From contig NZ_CP119147.1 of the NCBI RefSeq assembly GCF_029167645.1, forward strand, positions 2,604,001 through 2,668,000: DNA of 64,000 nt, given 5' to 3'. The notes below the pieces were generated by a model that did no database searches, was not told the DNA's origin, and worked only from the letters and a program-made list of their open reading frames with translations. A program made the translations under genes and the position numbers. Shown in pieces: positions 41,136 to 50,133 of the stretch (positions within the stretch are counted from its first letter, which is position 1; the number at the start of each line of letters is the position of its first letter). This DNA is from Streptomyces sp. AM 2-1-1. GTDB lineage: Bacteria > Actinomycetota > Actinomycetes > Streptomycetales > Streptomycetaceae.

Positions 41136-42697
41136 GGCGCGGCGCGGGACTCCTGGCACTCTGCCTGACCCTCGTCGCCACCCTGCTGACCGCCTGCTCC
41201 GACGGCGAGGGCGAGGAGACGGTGCGGCTGCGCGTGCTCGCCAGTCCCGATCTCGCCGTACTGACTCCCCTGCTGGGTGATCTGCTGGAGGAGACCGGTG
41301 TCGACCTGCGCCTGGACACCCGGGCCGACGCCGAGACACGCACCCCGGACCCCGACAGGCATGACCTCGCGTGGCTCTCCTCCGACCGCTATCTGCGGCT
41401 CACCGACACGACCGCGATCCGGGGGGTGCAGCGCACTTCCACGATGCTCTCCCCCGTCGTCGTCGGGCTGCGGCCGGACGTGGCGCGAAAGCTCCGCGCC
41501 CGGGTACCCGGTGGCCGCCTCACCTGGGCGGACATCGCGGACGCCGCCGCCACCGGCACCGTCCGGTTCGGCATGGCCGACCCGCACCACGCCGGCAGCG
41601 GGCTCGCCGCCCTGGTCGGGGTCGCCACCGCGGCGGCCGGTACGGGAGCCGCGCTGCGCCCCGAGGACGTCTCCTGCGACCGGCTGCGCGGCTTCCGCTC
41701 GGGCCAGACCCTCACCGCCGACACCGGACCCGCCCTCGTCGAGTCCTACGCCGGTCACCAGGACGGGGCCGACGCCCTCATCACGTACGAGTCCGATCTG
41801 CTCGCCCTCAACGCCACCGGCCGCCTCGACGACCCTCTGGAGGTGGTCCGCCCCGAGGACGGCATGGTGCTGGCGGACTTCCCGCTGCTCCTGCTCAACC
41901 CGGCCCGCCGCGCCGCGTACGACAAGGTCGTGCGGTGGCTGCGGCGCGACTCGGTGCAGCGGCGGATCATGCGGCAGACGCTGCGCCGCCCCGTGAACAC
42001 GACCGTCACCCGGGACGCGCCGCTGCGCGAACCGCTCGGCAACGCGCTCTTCTACCCCGACCGGCCCGCCGTGGTGGAGGCCCTGTTGGCGGATTACGGC
42101 GACCCCGACCGGCGCACCGCGAGCCAGGTGGTCTTCCTGCTCGACTTCTCCGGTTCGATGCGCGGCGCCCGGATGGCCGCACTGCGGGAGGCCTTCGCCG
42201 GGCTCAGCGGCGCCGACTCGTCCGCCTCCGGCAAGTTCACCCGCTTCTACCGGGGCGAGCGGCTGACCGTCGTCCGGTTCGGTGGCCGGGTGCTGGAGGA
42301 GAGGACCGTCACCGTCACCGGGCCGCAGGACCTGACGTCCCTCGCCGGCACGGTCGCCCGGGGCGGATACGGCGACGCCACCGCCGTCTGGTCCGCCCTC
42401 GACCGCGGCTACCGCACCGCCGCCCGTGAACTGGCCGCCGATCCCGACCGCTCCGTCTCGATCGTCCTGATGACGGACGGCGAGAACAACGCGGGCCTGT
42501 CCTATGCGGAGTTCGTACGCCGCCACCAGGCGTTGCCCGCCTCCGTGCGCGCCGCCGTCCCCACCTACCCCGTCCACTTCGGCGAGGCCGACGCGGGAGA
42601 ACTGCGACGCGCGGCGCAGCGGACGGGCGGGCGGATGGTGGAGGCGGCCGGCTCGTCCCTTTCCGAGTCCTTCAAGGAGATCCGTGGTTGTCACTGA
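41132..42697 (+). CDS. Lipoprotein with binding-protein fold and von Willebrand factor A domain
   Basis: A 521-residue lipoprotein, lipobox LLTAC with Cys22. Residues about 30-325 form a binding-protein-like domain (VRLRVLASPDLAVLTPLL, DLAWLSSDRYL, GMADPHHAGSGLAALVG, NTTVTRDAPLRE). Residues about 330-521 form a VWA domain with the metal-ion site DFSGS at 338-342, a Thr in GYGDATAVW, and LMTDGENN. Such a pairing suggests a surface protein that binds a ligand and a protein partner through a metal. It overlaps the gene before by 4 bases and the gene after by 14. NCBI-style names such as substrate-binding and VWA domain protein exist for relatives; no function is established to my knowledge. Confidence 0.82.
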   Translation: MRRGAGLLALCLTLVATLLTACSDGEGEETVRLRVLASPDLAVLTPLLGDLLEETGVDLRLDTRADAETRTPDPDRHDLAWLSSDRYLRLTDTTAIRGVQRTSTMLSPVVVGLRPDVARKLRARVPGGRLTWADIADAAATGTVRFGMADPHHAGSGLAALVGVATAAAGTGAALRPEDVSCDRLRGFRSGQTLTADTGPALVESYAGHQDGADALITYESDLLALNATGRLDDPLEVVRPEDGMVLADFPLLLLNPARRAAYDKVVRWLRRDSVQRRIMRQTLRRPVNTTVTRDAPLREPLGNALFYPDRPAVVEALLADYGDPDRRTASQVVFLLDFSGSMRGARMAALREAFAGLSGADSSASGKFTRFYRGERLTVVRFGGRVLEERTVTVTGPQDLTSLAGTVARGGYGDATAVWSALDRGYRTAARELAADPDRSVSIVLMTDGENNAGLSYAEFVRRHQALPASVRAAVPTYPVHFGEADAGELRRAAQRTGGRMVEAAGSSLSESFKEIRGCH

Positions 42698-43424
42698 CGC
42701 CCTGTGGTGGAGCCTGTGGTGGCCGTGGATGACGGTCTGGCTGGCGACCGCCGCCGGCACGCTGGTGCTCGCGGTGGTCCTGGTGCGCCATGCCCGGGAG
42801 CGGCGCCGGCACATGCGGCGCTGGCAGTCGACGTACAGCATCTGCCTCTACCTCGACGAGTCGGCGGTGATGGACCTGTACGAGCTCGGCAACTACCGGT
42901 CCGCGCTGGAGGAGGCTGTCGAGCTGCGGACGAAGGTCGACACCAGCATCGGCTTCTGGAGCCGGGTGCTGACGCGGTTCCGGCTGAAGCGGGACGTCAG
43001 CCAGGAGACGTTCCGCAAGTTCGTGCGCAAGGACAAGCCGATCAACGTGGTCGGCGTGGTCATGGACGCCTTCGACCGGGCCGACGTCATCGTCCACGCC
43101 GATCTGACCGATCTGACGGTCGTCCCGAACCGGAACCTCGCGGAGAACCTGGCCGACGGCGGTGTGGTGACCCTGAGCCGCATCGGTGAGTTCGTCTCGG
43201 TCAAGGGCGAGTTCACCGCCGTACCGGGCGTCGCGGAGGGGTTCGTCCTGCGGGCCGGGTACGGCACCCGGCGACCCCCGGTCCACATGCGCGTCGTGGC
43301 GCCCGGCAACGCCCGCCGGTCGATCCCGGCCGGCACGTTCACCGCCCGCTGCCTTGGCAAGATGACCGGCTGGCGCGAGGACACCGGCGAGGTGACGCTG
43401 GAGGCGATCGCGATCTTCTGGTGA
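42684..43424 (+). CDS. Conserved membrane protein, third gene of the VWA unit
   Basis: A 246-residue protein with an N-terminal Trp-rich helix (LWWSLWWPWMTVWLATAAGTLVLAVVLV, residues 6-35) and a cytoplasmic part. That part has YSICLYLDESAVMDLYE, a coiled or helical RSALEEAVELRTKVDT segment, and a beta-rich C-terminal region. AAGGAG lies five bases before the GTG at 42684, inside the end of the VWA gene, so it is translated with it. I do not recognise the family. With an anchored binding protein and a VWA lipoprotein outside the membrane, this cytoplasmic part could be the inner end of a surface-sensing complex; that is inference. Confidence 0.7.
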   Translation: MVVTDALWWSLWWPWMTVWLATAAGTLVLAVVLVRHARERRRHMRRWQSTYSICLYLDESAVMDLYELGNYRSALEEAVELRTKVDTSIGFWSRVLTRFRLKRDVSQETFRKFVRKDKPINVVGVVMDAFDRADVIVHADLTDLTVVPNRNLAENLADGGVVTLSRIGEFVSVKGEFTAVPGVAEGFVLRAGYGTRRPPVHMRVVAPGNARRSIPAGTFTARCLGKMTGWREDTGEVTLEAIAIFW

Positions 43425-43555
43425 GCGGGGGGAGGCCGCCCTCCGGCGGGGCCGCCGGCCACCGGGCGGGACGGGTGCGCGAGGACGGCCGGGCCGGGGG
43501 CGCAGAATCTCACGACCACCGCCGGCCGGTCCCGCGGGCGCTCACCGGACACCGC

Positions 43556-44230
43556 TCACGCCTGGTGGCGCGCCCGCCGCGACATCACCGCGCGCAGCAC
43601 CCGGCGTCCCTCCGTCGAGTGGTCGAGCGCCCGGCGCAGTCCCGCGCCGCTGCCGGGTGAGCCGGCGCTCTCGGCGAGGATCTCCAGCAGCTCGCTCTGG
43701 CGGCGCAGTTCGCCCGCGACGAGCGGGCCCGCGTCGGCCTCGGCCCCGGCGGAGCCGATCCGCAGCAGCTCCAGCGCCTCCAGGGAGGCGGGCGGTGAGG
43801 CGTCGCCCTCCGCCGCCCCACTCGCGTCCGGAAGGTCCGCCGCGTCCACTCCGGCGGGCCGGTCGGCGTCGCGGTGGATCTCCAGGGAGAGCAGCGAGCA
43901 GGCATCGGCCCAGACGCGCAGGGGCCCGGCCTCGAAGGTCTCCGGGGCAGCGTCCAGCACCGCGCGGATGCGTGCGAGCGGTTCGGCGGCCTCCCGCGCA
44001 CCGGGTTCACCGGCCGGGGCGGCCGGGGTGTCCAGGGCCGCGACGGTCTCGCGCGCGGCGGCGAGGCGGGCGGCCCAGGCGGTGCCGTCCTCGCAGCTCG
44101 CCCAGAGCGGGCGCAGGGGTTCCGGCCCCTCGCCCTCCGGGGCCGGGGGGAGACAGCGGTCGAGGCAGGCGAGGCCGCTCGCGGCCAGTGCGCGCGCGTC
44201 GGCGCGAGCGATGAGGTCCCACAGGTTCAT
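43556..44230 (-). CDS. Hypothetical helical protein
   Basis: A 224-residue, acidic, Ala/Leu/Glu-rich protein predicted by eye to be mostly alpha-helical, with no signal, membrane helix or metal motif. It starts MNLWDLIARADARALAASGL after a GGGGGG ribosome site and ends in a basic RRVLRAVMSRRAR. Codon use is typical of the genome, so it is likely a real, lineage-conserved gene, but I do not recognise a family. It converges on the three-gene membrane unit with 131 bases between. Confidence 0.55.
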   Translation of the reverse strand: MNLWDLIARADARALAASGLACLDRCLPPAPEGEGPEPLRPLWASCEDGTAWAARLAAARETVAALDTPAAPAGEPGAREAAEPLARIRAVLDAAPETFEAGPLRVWADACSLLSLEIHRDADRPAGVDAADLPDASGAAEGDASPPASLEALELLRIGSAGAEADAGPLVAGELRRQSELLEILAESAGSPGSGAGLRRALDHSTEGRRVLRAVMSRRARHQA

Positions 44231-44597
44231 GACGTACCCCCCAGGTCTTCTTTGTCGCGTACAGCGCCGCGTGGCGCGAATACGTCACCGCACGCAGGCA
44301 GGGAACGCGTGCCGGGGCGCCGCCGGAGCGCCCCACCGGCCACAACAATCCCAGAAATCACGAAAAATGACTCCGGCCCGGCGTAATTTTTGCCGACGGA
44401 ACCCGACCCCACCCGTGACCTCCGCAGCCGCAGTTCTGTTCCGGGCCGTCCGGGCCGCGCGGGGATGGCTTGATTCCGCCCGTGTCCCTCACCCATGTCC
44501 CCGCCCTCCGGTCGCCGCACCGCCTCCGGTCGTCGCACCGCCTCCGGTCACCGCTCCCGGCCCGCCGGAGCCGGGAGCGTCCTCGTCCCACAGCCCT
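44231..44597. other. Intergenic gap with a small tandem repeat
   Basis: 367 bases between two leftward genes. No gene is supported. It contains an AT-richer promoter-like stretch (CACGAAAAATGACTCC near 44358-44373) that may serve the hypothetical gene, and three 18-base repeats at 44505-44558. Confidence 0.4.
44505..44558. repeat. Three 18-base tandem repeats
   Basis: The unit CCTCCGGTCGTCGCACCG occurs three times head to tail (44505-44522, 44523-44540, 44541-44558); the first differs at one position and the third at three. It lies downstream of the hexosaminidase gene. No function is evident. Confidence 0.7.
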
Positions 44598-46232
44598 TCA
44601 CTTCCGCCCGTCGATCTCCGATGCCAGGGTCCGGAACTCCGCCCAGCTCAGCCCCGGGGTGCCCGGCACCCAGAGCTTCTGCGCGGTGGCCCGCAGCGGC
44701 ATCCGGATGCCCTCGGCCACCTGCGCCTGTGTCTGGGCGTTCGGGAAGTCGCCCCAGACCGCGAACCGGCCGCCCAGGATCTGGCCGGAGTACCGCGCCG
44801 GTACGGGCCGGGTGCCGCGCAGCACCAGCGGGGTCCACTGCTCGTAGATCCGTTCCCCGGTCGGGTAGACGAAGGTGTTCGGCTGGCCGAGCACGTAGTA
44901 GAGGAACTCGTCGTTGAGGTTCACCACCGGCCGGCCTTCGCTCAGGTACGCCTCCGGTTCGCGGGCGCCGATCTCCTTGCCCGTCCAGTACTCGATCTCG
45001 ATCCGCTTGTCCGCCTGTACGGTGCCGCCGCTGAAGAGGCCGTCGTTCCACGCCTTCGCGGTCTTCCCCTTCGGGCGGACCACGGCGGCGCGGTCGTTGA
45101 GCCAGCCGGTGGCGAGGTCCTCGATGGTGGCGCCGTCGCCGTACTTCTGCCGGGCGGCGGTGAGCAGGTGCGGGTACGAGGCGTCGGGGTCCGGGACCGT
45201 GAGGGCCTGGTACTCGTCGGCGCCCAGGTGCCAGAACGATCCGGGGAAGAGGCCGGTGAACTCGTCGAGCAGCTCGTCGATCAGCTTCGCCGCACCCGGT
45301 TTCGAGAGGTCGAGGGACCCCTTCGACGCCGTCCCCGCGACGCTGCGGAGCTGGAGGTCGGGGTGGGCGGCGAGCACCGCGCCGAGGTGTCCGGGCGAGT
45401 CGATCTCGGGGACGACTTCGATGTGCAGACTCTTCGCCAGGGCGAGGATCCGCTTCACCTCGGCCTGGCTGAGGTGGTCCGGAGCGACGATCTCGGGGTG
45501 CGAGCGGGACTCGATGCGGAACGCCTGGTCGTCGGAGAAGTGCAGCCCGAACTGGTTCATCTTGAGGTCGGCCATATCGCGGAGCCGGTTCTCCATCCAC
45601 TCCACGCTGTACGGCTTGCGCGCGATGTCCAGGTTGAGCCCGCGCTGCGGCCGGTCCGGGCGGTCGTTGACGACGCCCTCCGGGAAGGAGCCGTCGGCGG
45701 CGACCGACTGTTTGAGGGTGCGGGTGCCCCAGAAGACGCCGGCCTCGTCGGGTCCGCTGATGGTGACCCGGCCGTCCCGGGCGGTGAGGGTGTACGACTC
45801 GGCGCCGCTCTTCGCCCCCTTGTCCAGGGAGAGTTCCACGTCACCCGTACGGGGGGCCGTCTCGCCCCGGTAGCGCAGCTTCAGCTCCCGGGCGAGCAGC
45901 CGGGCCTCGTCGGCGAGGGCCCCGCTGCCGTCCGCGACGACCACCCCGCCCGAGGAGGCGGGCTTCCAGCCCGGGCCACGGGCGGCGGTGTGCTCGCGGA
46001 CGGCCGGGATGGTGCGGGGCGCCCGGGAGAGGGGGTAGTCGCGGGTGGGCGACGGGGAGGGGGAGTCGGCCTCCGTCGACGTCCCCGCGGGCGACGGGGA
46101 TATGGACGGTGACGGCGAGGCGGTGTCACCGCCCGACTCGGAGCCGCCGTTTCCCGAGCCGCAGGAGACGAGGGTGAGCGCGGCGGCGGTGAGCGCCGCT
46201 CCGGCGGCGAGGGCACCGCGTGAGGGGAACAT
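44598..46232 (-). CDS. Beta-N-acetylhexosaminidase lipoprotein (GH20)
   Basis: A 544-residue secreted glycosidase that releases N-acetylglucosamine from chitin or wall fragments. Lipobox LVSC with Cys24, a Ser/Pro/Thr linker to about residue 65, a GH20b-like N-terminal domain, then the GH20 TIM barrel: RGLNLDIARKPYS, MNQFGLHFSDDQAFRIES, EVVPEIDSPGHLGAVL, and FWHLGADEYQ with the catalytic Asp339-Glu340 pair. Start ATG 46232 has GGAGG ten bases upstream. It is monocistronic, with 331 bases to the divergent OHCU-like gene. Confidence 0.94.
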   Translation of the reverse strand: MFPSRGALAAGAALTAAALTLVSCGSGNGGSESGGDTASPSPSISPSPAGTSTEADSPSPSPTRDYPLSRAPRTIPAVREHTAARGPGWKPASSGGVVVADGSGALADEARLLARELKLRYRGETAPRTGDVELSLDKGAKSGAESYTLTARDGRVTISGPDEAGVFWGTRTLKQSVAADGSFPEGVVNDRPDRPQRGLNLDIARKPYSVEWMENRLRDMADLKMNQFGLHFSDDQAFRIESRSHPEIVAPDHLSQAEVKRILALAKSLHIEVVPEIDSPGHLGAVLAAHPDLQLRSVAGTASKGSLDLSKPGAAKLIDELLDEFTGLFPGSFWHLGADEYQALTVPDPDASYPHLLTAARQKYGDGATIEDLATGWLNDRAAVVRPKGKTAKAWNDGLFSGGTVQADKRIEIEYWTGKEIGAREPEAYLSEGRPVVNLNDEFLYYVLGQPNTFVYPTGERIYEQWTPLVLRGTRPVPARYSGQILGGRFAVWGDFPNAQTQAQVAEGIRMPLRATAQKLWVPGTPGLSWAEFRTLASEIDGRK

Positions 46233-46563
46233 GGGGTGGGAACCTCCGGGGCGTGGGGGCGGGGAGGAGGGGTCGATGAGCGAAGGCGCACCCCGCAGGG
46301 TGACGCGGGAAGGGCGGCGAAGACGGGAAGCCGACCCTGTCTTCCCCCGAACGAGCGATCCGGTGACCGGACACGCCGTCAGTCAAACGTGGGGAAACTC
46401 TTTCGTTCGAGTGGTTTGCTGGGTTCCGCCGGACGGGTGTCGTCTGCTCTCGCTACCGTTGCGGCACATACACCTCTCCCTTCACTTTCGTCCTCCGTGC
46501 AACCTCGCTGCCTTCCGAACCCCTCTCCAGGGTCACCGATGTCATTCGTCCGAGGAGTCCACG
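46233..46563. other. Divergent promoter region, hexosaminidase / OHCU-like gene
   Basis: 331 bases with no supported gene. It must carry both promoters. An AT-rich patch (GTGGGGAAACTCTTTCGTTC, 46390-46409) and CGTTGCGGCACATACACC near 46457-46474 are candidates. No clear palindromic operator was found; in particular no long GGTCTAGACC-type chitin operator is visible. Confidence 0.4.
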
Positions 46564-47346
46564 CTGTCCAGGTCCAGCGAGCCCACCGCCGGCCTGCCGG
46601 AGCAGACGCGGCCGACCGGCCGGGCGGCCGCGCCCGTCCACGACCGCGCCCCCGTCCCGGCGCCGCCGCACCCGGCCCCGGCCGACGCCCCGGTCCGGGA
46701 CCACGGCTCCGGCCCCGTCGACGGTGACGCGGTGGGGCGCGGCGCCGACGGGCTCGCCCGGTTCAACGCGGCTCCGTTCGCCGTGGCGGAGGCCGCCCTG
46801 CTGGAGTGCTGCGGCAGCGTCCGCTGGGCGCACCGCATGGCCTCCCACCGCCCGTATCCCGATCTCGACTCCCTGCTCGCCGCCTCCGACGAGGCGGGTT
46901 ACGACCTGTCTCCCACGGATGTCGCGGAGGCGCTCGCCGGCGAGGCGGCCCCCGCGCTCCACGAGGACGCGCCCCGCGCGGCGCATCTGGCGCTGCGCGC
47001 GGCGCACGCGGCGTACGTCAGCCGCTTCGGCCACGCCTTCGTGATCTGCCTCGACGGCCACCGGCCCTCCCGGCAGGTGGACCAGGTGCTTGCCGGCATC
47101 AGGGCCCGGCTCTCCCACGACCCGGACGAGGAGCGCTCGCTCACGGCGGAGGAGATGCGGCGCCTCGCCCGGGGACGCATCGTCGAGCTGGTGACCGCGC
47201 CTGCCCCCGACGCCCGGCCGCACCCGCACCCCGGCGCCCCGGCGCCCCTCTCCCCCGGCACTCCACGTGCCCCGCACCCGCGTCCGGGCACCGCGCCGGG
47301 GTCCGGCGCCCCTAGTCCGTCCGTGGCTGATCGATTGCCTCTTTGA
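46564..47346 (+). CDS. OHCU decarboxylase-like protein lacking the GHPRIG motif
   Basis: About 260 residues: a low-complexity Pro/Ala/Arg leader of 50-60 residues, then an OHCU-decarboxylase-like helical domain (LARFNAAPFAVAEAALLECC, WAHRMASHRPYPDLDSLLAA, YVSRFGHAFVICLDG, QVDQVLAGIRARLSHDPDEE, RRLARGRIVELV). Genuine enzymes of the urate pathway have a GHPRIG or HPDLAG block with the catalytic His between these parts; here that segment is replaced by ALAGEAAPAL, so the reaction is doubtful. No ATG or GTG opens the frame in a good place: GAGGAG stands six bases before a CTG at 46564, which I take as the start. A GTG at about 46732 would give only the domain. No other urate genes are near. Confidence 0.7.
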   Translation: MSRSSEPTAGLPEQTRPTGRAAAPVHDRAPVPAPPHPAPADAPVRDHGSGPVDGDAVGRGADGLARFNAAPFAVAEAALLECCGSVRWAHRMASHRPYPDLDSLLAASDEAGYDLSPTDVAEALAGEAAPALHEDAPRAAHLALRAAHAAYVSRFGHAFVICLDGHRPSRQVDQVLAGIRARLSHDPDEERSLTAEEMRRLARGRIVELVTAPAPDARPHPHPGAPAPLSPGTPRAPHPRPGTAPGSGAPSPSVADRLPL

Positions 47347-47480
47347 TCACAGCGAGGGCCCCGGCGCCAACGAACCGACAAAGCGTCGCTACCATGGCCG
47401 GGGCCGGTGGACCGTACCCGGCCGGGTCAGACCGACAGTCAAGCCGGCCGACCCCGATCCCCGCTCCCGGAGGGTTTTCC

Positions 47481-47861
47481 GTGCCGGCTGGAACGCTGTA
47501 CCGCGGCCGGGAAGGCATGTGGTCCTGGGTGGCTCATCGAGTCACCGGTGTCCTCATTTTCTTCTTCCTGTTCGTACACGTCCTGGACACCGCTCTCGTC
47601 CGTGTCTCCCCCGAGGCGTACGACGATGTCGTGGCCACCTACAAGACCCCGATCGTGGCTCTCCTCGAGTACGGCCTGGTCGCCGCCATCCTCTTCCACG
47701 CGCTGAACGGTCTGCGGATCGTGGCCGTGGACTTCTGGTCCAAGGGCCCGCGCTTCCAGAAGCAGATGCTCTGGACCGTGCTGGGCATCTGGATCGTGCT
47801 GATGGTGGGGGCCCTGTACCCCGTCCTCGGTCACGCCGTACGTGAACTCTTCGGGAGCTGA
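47481..47861 (+). CDS. sdhC: Succinate dehydrogenase cytochrome b556 subunit
   Basis: A 126-residue membrane anchor of complex II with three helices (VAHRVTGVLIFFFLFVHVLDTAL, IVALLEYGLVAAILFHALNGL, MLWTVLGIWIVLMVGALYP). The RGREGMWSWVAHRVTG start and FHALNGLRIVAVDF carry the conserved Ser/Arg and His positions for quinone and haem binding. GTG at 47481 with GGAGGG upstream is chosen over longer frames. First gene of sdhCDAB; sdhD follows after 5 bases. The promoter should lie in 47347-47480. Confidence 0.93.
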   Translation: MPAGTLYRGREGMWSWVAHRVTGVLIFFFLFVHVLDTALVRVSPEAYDDVVATYKTPIVALLEYGLVAAILFHALNGLRIVAVDFWSKGPRFQKQMLWTVLGIWIVLMVGALYPVLGHAVRELFGS

Positions 47862-47866
47862 GGCCC

Positions 47867-48343
47867 ATGTCGACCGAGACCTCTTCCGCGATCGGTGACG
47901 TCGAAGGCGTGAGCCTGTACGACGTCGACCACCCGGCCCCGGTGATCGAGCCCCCGCGCAAGCGGACGGGCAAGTCGCCGAAGTCGACGCGCGGCAACTT
48001 CGAGATGTACGCCTGGCTCTTCATGCGCCTGTCGGGCATCGTGCTGGTCGTCCTGGTCATCGGCCACCTGCTGATCCAGCTGGTGCTCGACGGCGGTGTC
48101 TCCAAGATCGGCTTCGCCTTCGTGGCGGGCCGCTGGGCCTCGCCGTTCTGGCAGATGTGGGACCTGGCGATGCTCTGGCTCGCCATGCTCCACGGCGCCA
48201 ACGGCCTCCGTACGGTCATCAACGACTACGCCGAGCGGGCGAACGCCCGCTTCTGGCTCAAGATGCTCCTGTACACCGCCACGGTCTTCACCGTCCTGCT
48301 GGGCACGCTGGTGATCTTCACCTTCGACCCGAACATCCGCTAG
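47867..48343 (+). CDS. sdhD: Succinate dehydrogenase membrane anchor subunit
   Basis: A 158-residue subunit with a polar N-terminus of about 45 residues ([20 protein letters not shown]) and three helices ([61 protein letters not shown]). [17 protein letters not shown] is the conserved haem/quinone-side motif. It pairs with SdhC to bind quinone and pass electrons from the iron-sulphur subunit. ATG start 5 bases past sdhC; sdhA follows after 29 bases. Confidence 0.93.
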   Translation: MSTETSSAIGDVEGVSLYDVDHPAPVIEPPRKRTGKSPKSTRGNFEMYAWLFMRLSGIVLVVLVIGHLLIQLVLDGGVSKIGFAFVAGRWASPFWQMWDLAMLWLAMLHGANGLRTVINDYAERANARFWLKMLLYTATVFTVLLGTLVIFTFDPNIR

Positions 48344-48372
48344 GCACCGGGCCAGAGGGACCAGAGGAAATC

Positions 48373-50133
48373 ATGCAGATCCACAAGTACGACACCGTCA
48401 TCGTCGGTGCGGGCGGCGCCGGTATGCGCGCGGCCATCGAGTCGACGAAGCGCAGCCGCACCGCGGTGCTGACGAAGCTCTACCCCACCCGCTCCCACAC
48501 GGGCGCGGCGCAGGGCGGCATGGCCGCCGCGCTGGCGAACGTGGAGGAGGACAACTGGGAGTGGCACACCTTCGACACGATCAAGGGCGGCGACTACCTG
48601 GTCGACCAGGACGCCGCCGAGATCCTGGCGAAGGAGGCCATCGACGCCGTCCTCGACCTGGAGAAGATGGGCCTGCCGTTCAACCGCACGCCCGAGGGCC
48701 GTATCGACCAGCGCCGCTTCGGCGGGCACACCCGCAGCCACGGTGAGGCCCCCGTCCGCCGGTCCTGCTACGCCTCGGACCGTACGGGCCACATGATCCT
48801 CCAGACGCTGTACCAGAACTGCGTCAAGGAGGGTGTGGAGTTCTTCAACGAGTTCTACGTCCTGGACCTCCTGCTCCAGGAGGACCCCGAGACCGGTGTG
48901 AAGAAGTCCGCCGGTGTCGTCGCGTACGAGCTGGCCACCGGCGAGATCCACGTCTTCCAGGCGAAGGCGATCATCTTCGCCTCCGGTGGTACGGGCAAGT
49001 TCTTCAAGGTGACGTCGAACGCGCACACCCTGACCGGTGACGGCCAGGCCGCCGCGTGGCGCCGCGGGCTGCCGCTGGAGGACATGGAGTTCTTCCAGTT
49101 CCACCCGACGGGCATCTGGCGCATGGGCATCCTGCTGACGGAGGGCGCCCGCGGTGAGGGCGGCATCCTCCGCAACAAGGACGGCGAGCGCTTCATGGAG
49201 AAGTACGCGCCGGTCATGAAGGACCTGGCCTCCCGCGACGTCGTGTCCCGCTCCATCTACACGGAGATCCGTGAGGGCCGCGGCTGCGGTCCCGAGGGCG
49301 ACCACGTCTACCTCGACCTCACGCACCTCCCGCCGGAGCAGCTGGACGCGAAGCTCCCGGACATCACGGAGTTCGCGCGCACCTACCTCGGCATCGAGCC
49401 CTACACGGACCCGATCCCGATCCAGCCGACCGCGCACTACGCCATGGGCGGCATCCCGACCAACGTCATGGGCGAGGTGCTCGCGGACAACACCACCGTC
49501 GTCCCGGGCCTCTACGCCGCCGGCGAGGTCGCCTGCGTGTCCGTGCACGGTGCCAACCGCCTCGGCACCAACTCGCTGCTCGACATCAACGTCTTCGGAC
49601 GCCGGTCGGGCATCGCCGCCGCCGAGTACTCCGCGGAGAACGACTTCGTCGAGCTCCCCGAGAACCCGGCGCAGATGGTCGTCGACCAGGTCGAGCGCCT
49701 GCGCAACTCCACGGGCACCGAGCGGGTCCACGCGATCCGCCTGGAGCTCCAGGAGTGCATGGACGCCAACGTGATGGTGTTCCGCACCGAGCAGACGATC
49801 AAGACGGCGGTCGACAAGATCGCCGAGCTGCGCAAGCGGTACCGAGACGTGTCCATCCAGGACAAGGGCAAGCGGTTCAACACGGACCTGCTGGAGGCCG
49901 TCGAGCTGGGCAACCTGCTCGAACTGGCCGAGGTCATGGCGACGTCCGCGCTGGCCCGCAAGGAGTCCCGCGGCGGTCACTACCGCGAGGACTTCCCGAA
50001 CCGCGACGACGTCAACTTCATGCGCCACACCATGGCGTACCGCGAGGTCGCGGCCGACGGCACCGAGTCGATCCGGCTCGACTACAAGCCGGTCGTCCAG
50101 ACCCGCTACCAGCCGATGGAGCGTAAGTACTGA
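48373..50133 (+). CDS. sdhA: Succinate dehydrogenase flavoprotein subunit
   Basis: The 586-residue catalytic subunit that oxidises succinate to fumarate. It has the FAD dinucleotide motif [13 protein letters not shown] at 9-21, the covalent-FAD site [34 protein letters not shown], a catalytic RGEGGILRN stretch, [11 protein letters not shown] and [20 protein letters not shown]. All catalytic features are intact. The ATG at 48373 follows GAGGAAATC. Its stop shares a base with the sdhB start (TGATG). Four-gene order C-D-A-B is typical of actinobacteria. Confidence 0.98.
   Translation: MQIHKYDTVIVGAGGAGMRAAIESTKRSRTAVLTKLYPTRSHTGAAQGGMAAALANVEEDNWEWHTFDTIKGGDYLVDQDAAEILAKEAIDAVLDLEKMGLPFNRTPEGRIDQRRFGGHTRSHGEAPVRRSCYASDRTGHMILQTLYQNCVKEGVEFFNEFYVLDLLLQEDPETGVKKSAGVVAYELATGEIHVFQAKAIIFASGGTGKFFKVTSNAHTLTGDGQAAAWRRGLPLEDMEFFQFHPTGIWRMGILLTEGARGEGGILRNKDGERFMEKYAPVMKDLASRDVVSRSIYTEIREGRGCGPEGDHVYLDLTHLPPEQLDAKLPDITEFARTYLGIEPYTDPIPIQPTAHYAMGGIPTNVMGEVLADNTTVVPGLYAAGEVACVSVHGANRLGTNSLLDINVFGRRSGIAAAEYSAENDFVELPENPAQMVVDQVERLRNSTGTERVHAIRLELQECMDANVMVFRTEQTIKTAVDKIAELRKRYRDVSIQDKGKRFNTDLLEAVELGNLLELAEVMATSALARKESRGGHYREDFPNRDDVNFMRHTMAYREVAADGTESIRLDYKPVVQTRYQPMERKY

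Noticed and set aside
44505..44558. CRISPR array
   Set aside because: The three 18-base units are directly adjacent without spacers and there are no cas genes; it is a small tandem repeat.
48340..50028. A 562-codon leftward open frame inside sdhA
   Set aside because: Exact antisense shadow of the highly conserved flavoprotein gene; no independent motifs.
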